A DNA stretch of 31,630 nucleotides from Methanobrevibacter sp. (GTDB taxonomy: Archaea; Methanobacteriota; Methanobacteria; Methanobacteriales; Methanobacteriaceae): NCBI GenBank assembly GCA_009777005.1, contig WRMT01000002.1:1-31630 (forward strand), written 5' to 3'. Numbering within the stretch: the stretch's first letter is position 1; the number at the start of each line of letters is the position of its first letter. The position numbers were made by a program, and so were the translations under genes. Below are positions 17,957-26,562 of the stretch, in pieces. The notes under the pieces were generated by a model. The model did no database searches. It saw nothing but the letters and a program-made list of their open reading frames with translations, and was not told where the DNA came from.

Positions 17957-18934
17957 ATGGAAAAAAAGGAAAAAAAGCCAGAAAAGGATTTTCTACCTAT
18001 AGAAAAACCCTCATTAAAAAATTATTTAGCAATGGATGATTTTTTGTTCCTAAAATATATGGGAGAAAAAGGGAATGAATTACAGCAAAAAAGCTTTTTA
18101 AAAACATTAGGTATTGATATTAAAGGAAAAATCACCACTACAAATACTAAAATGCCTCCTGATAAAAAAATGGGAAAAAAAGTACGGTTAGACTCACGTA
18201 TTATAACTGAATGTCAAAAAGACATTAACATAGAAGTTCAAAGAAAGAAAACAGATGATTTTTTAGGAAGGTTAATAATATACGCTAGTAAAAGAGCAAT
18301 AGAATCAGTAGGAAAAGGACAAAATTACAACACATTAAAAAATGTCATTACAGTAGCTATATGTGGATATAGCTTTTTAAAATCACTAAAATACCATAAT
18401 ATCTTTTATTTGAGAAATAGTAATCCTTATATCAATGAAACACTAATAGATAAAATAGAGATTCATATCATTGAAATAGAAAAATTTAGAAAATCGAAGA
18501 TTTTCTAACATTGCAAAATCGAAGATTTTGCACAGTTCAGAAAACCAGTAATATTCGAAGATGATCCTAATGACAGTACTAAAATAATAAAAACAAAAAA
18601 AGATTTTAAAAACAACTTAAAACATCAATATATTGGATTTTTTGATGAAAATATTTCGCATGAAAAAAGAAAGGAGATAGTAAAAATGGGAGATGAAGGA
18701 CTTAAAGCTTCAATGAAAAATTTAGAATTGGCTTTTCAAAATGGTGCCTTTGACCAATTTTTCAAGGAAAAAATAGAAGAAATGCACCTAGAAAATGTAA
18801 TGAATGAAAGATTAGAAAAAACAAGAGAGGAAAAAGGAAAGGAAATAGCTATTAAACTCAAAAATGAAGGAATACCTATGGAAACAATAGCTAAAGCTAC
18901 AAGTTTATCACTTTCACAAATTAAAAAACTCTAA
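17957..18934 (+). pseudogene. Rpn-family (PD-(D/E)XK) nuclease/transposase-like gene split by an in-frame stop
   Basis: The frame runs from ATG 17957 to the final TAA at 18932-18934 in one phase, broken only by TAA at 18506-18508. The first part (183 aa) has the usual opening (PSLKNYLAMDDFLFLKYMG) and the nuclease core: D in VRLDSRI and E-x-Q in INIEVQR, fitting the D...ExQ form of the PD-(D/E)XK transposase-like (Rpn/PDDEXK_2) family. After the stop, PVIFEDDPNDS continues in the same frame into the helical C-terminus ending SLSQIKKL. The stop lies inside a 51-bp palindromic insertion. Family members are implicated in DNA recombination and mobility. Product: either inactive, or a core-only fragment plus a possible 82-aa product from ATG 18686, which is preceded by AAAGGAG (18670-18676). 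Confidence 0.8.
18488..18544 (+). repeat. 51-bp palindromic insertion element inside the Rpn gene
   Basis: Bases 18494-18544 (51 bp, 17 codons) interrupt an otherwise continuous reading frame. They carry two hairpins with GAA loops: AGAAAATC/GATTTTCT (18488-18506) and TGCAAAATC/GATTTTGCA (18512-18532). The insertion is bordered by TTTAGAAAA and TTCAGAAAA, a near-perfect 9-bp repeat that could be a target duplication. The second hairpin plus A[C/A]AGTTC recurs at 16477-16500. It is analogous in behaviour to the palindromic elements known to insert in genes of Rickettsia, but here it brings a stop codon. Confidence 0.65.
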
Positions 18935-19409
18935 TTTCCTTTAAAACGACTATAAATAATTCTAATTAATCTTTTCTATTTTTATAAAGGTTTTAAATTT
19001 TTAATAATATTGTTGAAAGGATTTTTCTAATAAAAATATATTATATAATTAATATTTAATAAGAAATTAAATAAATCCTTTTTAAATTTAATATAATTTA
19101 TATGGTATATTACTTATTGTATATAATAAATAAAATTTTCATCAATAATGTTAAAAATCTTTTAAATTAAATTTTAAATGATTTTACAGATAATGATTTA
19201 AATTTTTTTCATAAATTTAAAAAAATTTGCTAATCTACTATATTAATGTTTTATTTTATAAAAACAAATAATATTTTTTTTATCTAATATCAAATTTATG
19301 TAAAATTATTAATCTACTAAATCCAATAACTTTTTAAAAATTAACAAAAATATTTTTACAAAATACTACAAATAGCTAAGTTTATAATTTTTTAATATAT
19401 GGTGAATTT
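18935..19409. other. AT-rich spacer upstream of argS
   Basis: There is no ORF. AAAGGATTT (about 19016) and AAATCCTTT (about 19073) form inverted arms around a ~50-nt AT-rich loop, perhaps a terminator for the upstream gene. Several TATA-like words occur; none can be chosen as the argS promoter. The argS ribosome binding site GGTGA is at 19401-19405. Confidence 0.45.
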
Positions 19410-21302
19410 ATGTACATTGAAATGAAAAATGATGCTTTAAACTCCTTAAAAAATGTCTTTAAACAACTAAACTATGAAATTCCCGAAAATATCAATTTAG
19501 AATTTCCTCCTAACCCTAAAATGGGAGATTTAGCTACTACTATTTCTTTTCAATTAGCTAAACAACTAAAAAAATCACCAATGGATATTACTAGTGAGAT
19601 AATTGATAAAATAGAAATTTCAAATCTTTTTGAAAAAGTAGAATCCAAGGGTCCATATATTAATTTCTTTATTAACTATGAAATGTTTTCAAAAAAACTT
19701 CTTAAATCAATTGATAATAGCTATGGTCAACTAAAAAATACTAATAAAAAGATTGTTTTAGAACATACTTCAGCTAATCCAAATGGACCTTTACACATTG
19801 GTCATATAAGAAATGCAATAATTGGGGACTCATTAAAAAGACTTCTCATTTGTGCTGGAAATAATGTTCATACTCAATATTATGTAAATGATATGGGTCG
19901 TCAAATTGCAATGATTGTTTTTGGAATGGAAAAGCTAGGATTAAATATTGATGATGAATTAGCTAAAAGTTACAAGGACAATAGCAATAATTATGATAGC
20001 AAGAATGAAAATATCCATAAGAAAAATGATACTCTCCCAGGCAAAAACAATAATAGTAGTAAAAGCAATCAAAACATCGATAATACTAATACTAATTCAA
20101 GTAATAATTACAATAATCTTAACAATAATATTGATTTTGAAGATAAAATTGATCATCAAATAGGAAAACTTTATTTTAAGGTTAATGAAAAGTTAAAAGA
20201 AGATGAAACACTTAATAAAGAAGTTGATAGCTTAATCAAACAATACGAAGCAGGTGAAAACCATAATCTTAATAAAATATTTGAAAAAGCTGTTGATTCT
20301 TGTCTTTTAGGTACAAAAGAAACATTAGCTAAACTTAATATAAAACATGATGATTTTATATGGGAAGGACAGTTCTTAAGAAATGGTGATGTAGATAAGG
20401 TTATAGATGGTTTAAAAGCTACAGGATATACCTCTGAAGAAGAAGTCTTACAACTTAACTTAGAAAAATTTGGAATAGAAAAAGAGCTAATCTTAAGACG
20501 ATCTGATGGAACCTCTCTCTATTCTACCAGAGATTTAGCTTATCACATGAAAAAGTCTCAAGAAGGTGATATAGTTCTTGATATTTTAGGTTCAGATCAT
20601 AAATTAGCTATTGATCAAATTAGCATAGCTTTGGAATTATTAAATCAGATTGCTCCAGAAGTTATATTTTATGAATTTATCACTCTTCCAGAAGGTTCAA
20701 TGTCAACTAGAAAAGGAGTTTTTATTTCAGTTGATGAATTAATTGAAGAAGCTATTAAAAGAGCTATTTTTGAGCTAAATGAAAGAAGAAAAGATTTGGA
20801 CAAGGTAGAACTAGAAAAGATAGCTGAAGAAATTGGTATTGGAGCTATAAGATATTATATTTCAAGACTTTCTCCAGAAAAACACATTACATTTAAATGG
20901 GATGAAGCTTTAAGCTTTGAAAGAGGTTGTGCCTCAATTCAATATGCTCATGCACGAGCCACAAAACTACTTGAAAAATCAGGGCATTTTGAAGATAATA
21001 AGCTAGATATAGCTATTGAGGATATTGAAGATAATTGGATTTTAAATGAGCATGAAATTGATCTAATTAGAACAATAGCTAAGTTTCCTCTTTTTGTTGA
21101 AGAATCAGCTACTATTATGAGAGTTCATCCAATTGCTCAGTATGTCCAAGACCTAGCAAATAGCTTTAACAAATTCTACAAATCACAAGCAGTAATAGGC
21201 TGTGAAACAGAATTAGCTAGGTTACTCCTTGTTGATAAAACACGAATAGCTATTAAAAATGCTTTAGACATATTAGGGGTTAAAGCTCCAGTGAAAATGT
21301 AG
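19410..21302 (+). CDS. argS: Arginyl-tRNA synthetase with Asn-rich insertion
   Basis: Class I aminoacyl-tRNA synthetase that charges tRNA-Arg with arginine using ATP, in the cytoplasm. ATG 19410 is preceded by GGTGA (19401-19405). The N-terminal domain (about 1-110) includes NPKMGDLATTISFQLAK. The signature SANPNGPLHIGH (HIGH at 129-132) is followed by YYVNDMGRQ. The KMSKS-like loop is GSMSTRKG (about 429-436). The C-terminal anticodon-binding domain contains CASIQYAHARATKLL and ends KNALDILGVKAPVKM. At 630 residues it is longer than the ~550-570 usual for archaeal ArgRS. The excess is a low-complexity Asn/Ser/Lys segment at about 188-243, where the family has a shorter connection. Both catalytic motifs and the ends are intact, so it should be functional. 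It is an isolated gene, and no operon partner lies within 200 bp. Confidence 0.97.
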   Translation: MYIEMKNDALNSLKNVFKQLNYEIPENINLEFPPNPKMGDLATTISFQLAKQLKKSPMDITSEIIDKIEISNLFEKVESKGPYINFFINYEMFSKKLLKSIDNSYGQLKNTNKKIVLEHTSANPNGPLHIGHIRNAIIGDSLKRLLICAGNNVHTQYYVNDMGRQIAMIVFGMEKLGLNIDDELAKSYKDNSNNYDSKNENIHKKNDTLPGKNNNSSKSNQNIDNTNTNSSNNYNNLNNNIDFEDKIDHQIGKLYFKVNEKLKEDETLNKEVDSLIKQYEAGENHNLNKIFEKAVDSCLLGTKETLAKLNIKHDDFIWEGQFLRNGDVDKVIDGLKATGYTSEEEVLQLNLEKFGIEKELILRRSDGTSLYSTRDLAYHMKKSQEGDIVLDILGSDHKLAIDQISIALELLNQIAPEVIFYEFITLPEGSMSTRKGVFISVDELIEEAIKRAIFELNERRKDLDKVELEKIAEEIGIGAIRYYISRLSPEKHITFKWDEALSFERGCASIQYAHARATKLLEKSGHFEDNKLDIAIEDIEDNWILNEHEIDLIRTIAKFPLFVEESATIMRVHPIAQYVQDLANSFNKFYKSQAVIGCETELARLLLVDKTRIAIKNALDILGVKAPVKM

Positions 21303-21363
21303 TTTTGGCTTTTTATTGTAAAAATATATCTCTAATAAATGCTTATTTGAGGAAAAATGAATT

Positions 21364-21409
21364 CAATAAAAGAACATCTAGTGGACAATTCTCTGATAGA
21401 TGTTTATTG
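21364..21409. repeat. Hairpin in the 3' flank of argS
   Basis: ACATCTA (21374-21380) pairs with TAGATGT (21397-21403), and CAATAA (21364-21369) pairs with TTATTG (21404-21409), with a 4-nt bulge between. The same CATCTA/TAGATG arms are used by the elements at 2951-3375. It may end the argS transcript, although no T-tract follows directly. Confidence 0.5.
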
Positions 21410-21471
21410 AAAATTCAGCAACATTAATTTACTATAAACACAAATATTTTGCTATAAATGATTTTTTAGAT

Positions 21472-21511
21472 AAAAAAAGCCAACAATCCCCAATATGAGG
21501 ATTATTGGCTT
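21472..21511 (-). terminator. Terminator of the MuF/ART two-gene unit
   Basis: Minus strand: AAGCCAATAATCC pairs with GGATTGTTGGCTT (one G-U) around a ~9-nt loop (21477-21511), followed by TTTTT (21472-21476). It lies 25 bp beyond the stop of the 70-residue gene. A diverged copy lies at 23226-23266. Confidence 0.85.
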
Positions 21512-21535
21512 AAATAAATAAAAATAAAAAATTAA

Positions 21536-21748
21536 TCATGGACCATATGCCGTCCACTTATTAGTATGAATAGCATCAACCAAATCTTTATTCTCATTTT
21601 CAAATTTTTTTAGATTTTCTTCAGCAATTTTTTTTTCTTCAGGAGTTTCAGCTATTAAAGGAGCAACTAATAATCTACGAAAATCTTTTTCCCGTGAATC
21701 TTCATTGGCTACTCTGTTCCTCCATTTCTTCATGAATTCTTCGTTCAT
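21536..21748 (-). CDS. Small charged protein (70 aa), possible partner of the upstream ART-like gene
   Basis: ATG at 21748 is preceded by GGGAGC (21757-21762) with 9-nt spacing. The product is highly charged (MNEEFMKKWRNRV..., then EEKKIAEENLKKFENE), probably mostly helical, with no signal peptide or membrane segment, so cytoplasmic. It lies 72 bp downstream of the MuF/ART-like gene on the same strand and before a shared terminator, so the two are probably co-transcribed. Toxin genes are often followed by a small immunity or antitoxin gene, so that role is a reasonable guess, but nothing in the sequence proves it. I do not recognise the family. Confidence 0.75.
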   Translation of the reverse strand: MNEEFMKKWRNRVANEDSREKDFRRLLVAPLIAETPEEKKIAEENLKKFENENKDLVDAIHTNKWTAYGP

Positions 21749-21820
21749 TCAAATCAGCTCCCAATAAATAGTTTATTATAATTAATATTCAATTATATAT
21801 AAATATTTCTATGCTCTTAT

Positions 21821-22582
21821 TTAATCCCAATATACGTGTATTTCATTGTTTTTTATGAATATAGTAGGATGGTTATTTCTACCTAATGTAAATTCCATGT
21901 GTTTAGGATAATGAGAATATTGTCTAAGATAAACACCATTAGTATGTTTAAGAGCATGTATAACTAATACTGCTCCATTTTTTCCAGCATAACCTTTAGC
22001 TATTGCAGGGTCAAAACTTGTAGATGAAAATGTATTCATATCATTTCGCAATATATTTAAATCAGCATCTTTAGTAGAAAAAGAGATACCTTTGTACAAA
22101 TTTGTTGGCTCTTTCAAACTAGTTAAACTCCTTTCAAAATTATTAATCATTAAATCATATTGAAATTTAGAAATTTTCCAATAATTTCCGAGTTCTTCAT
22201 TCCAACCCTCTGCTTTTACAAAGTCATTTAACATGTTACTATCTTTACTAAAAATCTTATGAGTTTCTTGTACTTCTAGAGGTTGACTTTTTTCATACAT
22301 ATTGTCAAGTCTTGATATTTTTCCATGAGATAAACTATTCAAGTAATTAGATTTATGAACTGTAGTGTTATATTCTCCTACCTTTTCAACTGCTGTTTTA
22401 GTACTGTAAGTTGTTGTACATCTACAATTTGGATGCAATGGAGGAAAATAACTTAAATCATTAATATCAAACCATTGATTTCCATTTTTGGAAATATTCT
22501 CACATTGTTCACAACAATTAGAATTTGAAATCACATTATAACTTTTAGCTCTTAAATTAATTTTAATATTGTTATTCTCCAT
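21821..22582 (-). CDS. MuF C-terminal motif plus ADP-ribosyltransferase-like domain protein (253 aa)
   Basis: Residues 21-55 carry CCEQC followed by FPPLHPNCRC, the end of the Mu F/SPP1 gp7-type minor head protein domain, with cysteines at 23, 24, 27, 53 and 55. After a ~100-residue helical stretch, residues 160-245 resemble an ADP-ribosyl exotoxin (VIP2-like) fold: LYKGIS (163-167; Arg usual, Lys here), FSSTSFDP (STS at about 187-189) and KHMEFTLGR with the candidate catalytic Glu at 230. The family's first Glu/Gln of the ExE motif appears to be His 228, so activity may be altered or lost. There is no signal peptide. MuF-toxin fusions are known in temperate phages, where the MuF part goes with the capsid. 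Here no other phage gene is near, so this looks like a stranded module. An in-frame TAG upstream (about 22619) rules out a longer start. Promoter side: 22583-22860. Confidence 0.7.
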   Translation of the reverse strand: MENNNIKINLRAKSYNVISNSNCCEQCENISKNGNQWFDINDLSYFPPLHPNCRCTTTYSTKTAVEKVGEYNTTVHKSNYLNSLSHGKISRLDNMYEKSQPLEVQETHKIFSKDSNMLNDFVKAEGWNEELGNYWKISKFQYDLMINNFERSLTSLKEPTNLYKGISFSTKDADLNILRNDMNTFSSTSFDPAIAKGYAGKNGAVLVIHALKHTNGVYLRQYSHYPKHMEFTLGRNNHPTIFIKNNEIHVYWD

Positions 22583-23189
22583 AAAATTACTTTTTCCAAT
22601 GATTTTATTGTTAATAAACTAATTATTTGGTTTTTATTTGGGAATTTAACTTTTTAAAGTTTAAAATTTTTTGAATTTTTATTTAACTATTTTAAAAACT
22701 TTATTTTCATATATTTTAGCTAAAGAATTAATTTTTTTTATAAAAAATTTAAAATCCTTATAGTAAATATTTTTAAATCACATCAAAAATAATATTAAGA
22801 AAGTAGCTAATAAGTATTACTTTTTTTTCAAGTCAATTTTGATATTGAAGGAAAGTATGAAAAAAATAATAATGTTTACAATAAATGAATTTTTTAAGTT
22901 TAAAATCAATGTTTTATAATTGCATTTGAAAAAATTAACTTTAAGAAAAAAATGAATTAATAAAAAAATATTTACTATGAAAATTCTGGTTTATTATTGA
23001 AATGAAAACCTAATAACTTTAATTTAAGCTATTTAATAGTTTTTTAACTGTTTAAATCATGAAAATAAGCAAATTTGAAAATGCCTTATTTAATTATAAG
23101 TTATAACTTATACAATATTTCTTAGAAAAAATTAGTAGTTAAATAATTTAACAAAATTTTTTTTTTAAAAATTATTAGCTAATATATTT
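22583..23189. other. AT-rich upstream region of the MuF/ART-like gene
   Basis: There is no supported ORF. 22640-22860 resembles 23380-23600, sharing TAGCTAATAAGTATTACTTTT and neighbouring words, which suggests duplication of the promoter side of this unit. Nothing specific was recognised from 22870 to 23189. Confidence 0.45.
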
Positions 23190-23600
23190 ATAAACAAAAA
23201 TATTTTGCTAAGAGTAAGAATTTTTGATAAAAAAAGCCAACAACCCACACAGGAGCCATTTGCTTAAAAAGTAATAATAAAAAATAGTCTTATAATTATC
23301 CCTCACAATAATTATTTAAATTAATTTTGCTCATGGTTTTAATCCATAATAAAGTTTTAATAATTGTCTAATTTAATAATTTTATTTTCAACTTGATAAC
23401 TTTTTAAATTTTAATTAAAAGATTTTAAAGTATAATTTCAAGAATTTTAGCTTAGAATAAATAATTTTATTAAAAAAACATAAAATCCTATATTAGTATT
23501 TTATAAATAAAATTAAAAATAATATTAAAAAAATAGCTAATAAGTATTACTTTTTTTTTAAAATCAATAGTGATATTGAATGTAAATAATCAAAAATAAG
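23190..23600 (-). pseudogene. Collapsed second copy of the MuF/ART unit (flanks only)
   Basis: 23190-23290 resembles the 3' end of the unit at 21430-21530 (ATATTTTGCTA, then AAAAAAAGCCAACAA and a decayed hairpin). 23380-23600 resembles its 5' flank at 22640-22860. Together the two flanks match the ends of the unit but with the two genes missing between them (about 90 bp of unrelated DNA remains). The simplest reading is duplication followed by internal deletion. The alignment was done by eye. Confidence 0.5.
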
Positions 23601-23791
23601 TATTTAATATTTAATGAAAATAAGATTTAAAGAATAAATTTGAAAAATAGTATTAGTATATTTTTTTTTAATTAAAAAGAAATAATTTATAGCTATTCAC
23701 TTAGAATAGCTGATGTAATGCCATAATAAGATTTTTAGTCTTATTTTTTTTAGCTAATTTAATCAATTTTGGCTGTTGCCAATTATTTTTA

Positions 23792-24048
23792 TTAGCTAAT
23801 GATTTCATATTTCATAATATCCCAACTTTTGATTAATAACTCTTTCAATGATTTTTTACTAGTTTTTTCTGTTAAATTTGTTTTAAACATGTTTTCCGTT
23901 AAGTTTGTTTTATAACCTGTTTTTTTTAGTTGTTTTTGCTTGATTATAGCAACTTTTTTATTTGGGTTTTCTAGTTGTTTTTGTTTGGTTTTAGTAACTT
24001 TTTTTTATTTGTTTTTTTTATTAGTTTATTTGGTTTTTCCAGTTTTTT
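23792..24048 (-). pseudogene. Decayed Lys-rich tail-coding region after the CAP/FN3 gene
   Basis: Beyond the stop codon (TAA at 24049-24051) the same frame continues with KKLEKPNKLIKKTNKKK up to an A8 tract near 23999-24006. One base of frameshift then gives VTKTKQKQLENPNKKVA, IIKQKQLKKTGYK, and TNLTENMFKTNLTEKTSKKS ending at TAA 23792-23794. Repeated QKQL and KTNLTE words argue for a once-coding, repetitive Lys-rich tail. One nonsense codon and one homopolymer frameshift separate it from the gene. Confidence 0.4.
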
Positions 24049-24807
24049 TTACTTGGTTTTAACACTAATCGCTGAAAAAGATCCATAGTAAATTTTTTTA
24101 TTAATCTCCATGTAAGTTCTAACTCGGTAGTGATATTTAGTGGAACTTTGTAATCCATTGATTGTCAAGCCTATTGCATCAAATCTAGTTATTGTTTTTA
24201 ATAATTTGGATTTTTTAGTTTTATCATTGTAGGAAAATATTTCATAACCTGTCACTTTTGATGAAGACAGTTTTTTCCACTTCAATGTAATTTGAGTTTT
24301 TTTCTTTTCAGCGTTTAAATTTTTTACTTTTTCAGGACTAATTTTCTTTTCTTTCACTGATCCAAATAGCTGTACCCAATAGTTTTTATAGTCTGAATTT
24401 GTTGTTTTATGACTAAGTCCTATTACCGTAAAACTCGGATTTAATATGTTTTTTCGATGTCCTGGAGATTCCATCCAAGCAGATACAACATTTTTTGGTG
24501 ACTTTTGCCCAGCAGCTAAGTTTTCACCATTAGCTTTTGGTGAAATATGTATACCACGACTACCATCTGGTCTCGTATGGCTAAACACAGTTTTAATTTC
24601 TTCACATCTAATTTCTGCTGCACTTGATAATTCTTTATCCAATTTTAATGGTGGAAGAGAATTTGCAGCTCTTTCTTTATTGACTAATTTTAAAACTTCA
24701 CCACATTCATCAGCATACACATCATCTACAAATAATGTAGAAGTAATAGCTATGAATAAAATCAATAGGAGAGTTTTTACAATTTTAAAGTTTATATAAA
24801 AATTCAT
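24049..24807 (-). CDS. Secreted CAP/SCP-domain protein with fibronectin type III domain (252 aa)
   Basis: The start is taken as ATG 24807, because the longer frame would need TTG 24819 and would have no better ribosome binding site. Residues 1-32 form a signal peptide (KTLLLILFIAITSTLF core, ending VYA). The CAP/SCP domain (about 35-150) has VNKERAANSLPPLKLD, SHTRPDG (76-82), GENLAAG (94-100) and GHRKNILNP (116-124), the usual order of the family's cavity residues. Cys 35 and Cys 68 could form a disulphide. A fibronectin III domain follows (about 158-252; ITLKWKK, GYEIFSY, YHYRVRTY). This CAP plus FN3 layout is commonest in Clostridia-like bacteria, so lateral transfer is plausible (inference). 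The role is probably extracellular, in surface or host interaction. No membrane anchor is seen, but a Lys-rich tail region lies beyond the stop. Confidence 0.9.
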   Translation of the reverse strand: MNFYINFKIVKTLLLILFIAITSTLFVDDVYADECGEVLKLVNKERAANSLPPLKLDKELSSAAEIRCEEIKTVFSHTRPDGSRGIHISPKANGENLAAGQKSPKNVVSAWMESPGHRKNILNPSFTVIGLSHKTTNSDYKNYWVQLFGSVKEKKISPEKVKNLNAEKKKTQITLKWKKLSSSKVTGYEIFSYNDKTKKSKLLKTITRFDAIGLTINGLQSSTKYHYRVRTYMEINKKIYYGSFSAISVKTK

Positions 24808-24903
24808 TTTTTCACGCAAATCTATATTTTTTTTATTTTATTTGCTCAATTTTCTCCTATTTTAACCTATAATTAATAATCATATGCATTTTTTATATAA
24901 TAA

Positions 24904-24989
24904 TAAATAATTTTTATTTAAAGAATTTTTAATAAATAGTATTTATTAAACGAACATTTCTATAAATAATTTTTATTTAAAGAATTTTT
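24904..24989 (+). repeat. 27-bp perfect direct repeat
   Basis: A 27-bp word beginning TAAATAATTTTTATTTAAAG occurs at 24904-24930 and 24963-24989, 59 bp apart, upstream of the CAP/FN3 gene. It may be a duplicated regulatory segment or simple repeat. Confidence 0.85.
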
Positions 24990-26000
24990 TGCACATGATT
25001 ATTATTCTATATTATCTATTTTCTATATAAACTTTTTGGAATATACTTATCGTTATATGAATTTATTAATCAAAAAATTATGTATATATTTTTCAATTAA
25101 TAATAATTTTATTCTATATATTTTAAACACTATCTATTGAAAAAGATTTTCACATCTTTGTTAACCTCAACTTCTTTAGCATTAGTTTAATTTTTTAAAA
25201 TCTCAAAATTTATTTTTAATTTAAAAATACTCTATCTCACTATTAAAAATCATTATATTGATTTAAAAGACGTTTTTCTATTAAAAACGTTTAAAATATG
25301 AAATCGATGATTTCAAAATTTTTCAGAAAAATCCATACAAATGAGAGGAAATAAGCTTGAAAACAATTTAAAAGGATGTTCAATTTATTTTTTTTTTTAA
25401 AAAAAAATTAGCTAAACATTCATTTAAGAGTCAAACACTATTCCCTAAAAGAATTTTAATCAAAAACAGCTTTAAAGATTTTAAGTAATTAATAAGCTAT
25501 AGTTATTAATTAAACTAATTTGAGGTTTATTATAAGAATATCAATAAATAATCATAGTTTAAAATATTTAACGATTGAATTAGTTATATATGTCCAAATA
25601 ATTTATTTGAAAACGTAATATAAAAAGATCAATAAATAATTATTATTGATATTAATTTTAACTATAAAGTGAAAATAAGCATAATAACTGCAAATTAAAG
25701 TCAATAGCTAGTGATTTAGCTATACTATGTTCATCACTTTTATGCTATAAATGAACAAAATTATATTTAATGGTTTTTTATTAAAAGGTATTTAAAATAC
25801 TTTTAATAAAAACTAAATTGGTTACCATAGTATATAAAGCTATTGAATTAAAATAATTTTCCAATAAAAATTTAAAATATCATTAACTTATTTACTATTA
25901 TATTAAGTTAGTACAGTCTTACTATTAGTAAAAAAAGTGTTTTTAATGATAAGTAGACTTAAAAACTATGAAAATTATTTTATTTTAAAATATAAAAAAA

Positions 26001-26060
26001 AATAGCTTTTTTTAATGAAATAGGATATATAATAGCTTTTTTTAATCAAATATGACTTAA
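26001..26060 (+). repeat. 30-bp tandem duplication
   Basis: AATAGCTTTTTTTAAT starts at 26001 and again at 26031, with two nearly identical 30-bp units and a short partial third (TATAGCTTA). Non-coding. Confidence 0.8.
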
Positions 26061-26429
26061 TATAGCTTAAAAACGTAATAAATGTTGAATGATGCAATAT
26101 TATTGTATAATGTTTCATTCACTAGTACCATTATTACTTTCCTCTTTCATGTTCGTTCAAATAGAATAATTTCTATAGTATTTATTATCATGTATATAAA
26201 AAATCTAATATGCATCTATTCTACTTTAAACCGAGTCATACCATTTATAATCATCTGGAAAGATAATTAATTCAAAAAAAAATCAATAAATAATTTTTAA
26301 AAAGACTATAGAATTATAAATAACTTTTAAGTTAGATATTTTCTTTATAATATAATAAAAATAATTAATTATAATTAAAAAAAGCTATAGCTACTATAAG
26401 TTGTTTTTATATAAAAATATATAGAAAAT

Positions 26430-26550
26430 TTGAAAAGAAGGTTTTTTTTATTTTTTAATATATATTTATTGGAGATTTAGAAAGGAATGGTTTTTTTTAT
26501 TTTTTAATATATATTTATTTGAAGATTTTGAAAAGAAGGGTTTTTTTATT
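26430..26550 (-). repeat. 49-bp tandem repeat in the 3' flank of the third adhesin
   Basis: TTTTTTAATATATATTTATT occurs at 26451-26470 and 26500-26519, with a partial third unit next to the stop codon at 26563. On the adhesin strand each unit has A-rich runs rather than a T-tract, so it is not an obvious terminator. Confidence 0.75.
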
Positions 26551-26562
26551 TTAAAAAAAAAT

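Larger units (their letters stand above)
24808..26562. other. AT-rich spacer with short direct repeats
   Basis: No supported gene in 1.75 kb. It holds a 27-bp direct repeat (24904-24989), a hairpin ACGTTTTT/AAAAACGT (about 25270-25290), a palindrome GAAATCGATGATTTC (about 25301-25315) related in form to the Rpn-locus palindromes, a 30-bp tandem duplication (26001-26060), and a 49-bp tandem repeat (about 26430-26550). The 62-codon plus-strand ORF at 26082 lacks a ribosome binding site and was not accepted. Confidence 0.55.

Noticed and set aside
23725..23760. AATAAGA/TCTTATT hairpin followed by T-run as terminator of the CAP/FN3 gene
   Set aside because: The T-run follows on the plus strand, whereas the nearby gene is on the minus strand; no plus-strand gene precedes it.
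26082..26270. 62-codon plus-strand hydrophobic ORF
   Set aside because: No ribosome binding site, no recognisable domain, composition explained by AT-rich DNA.
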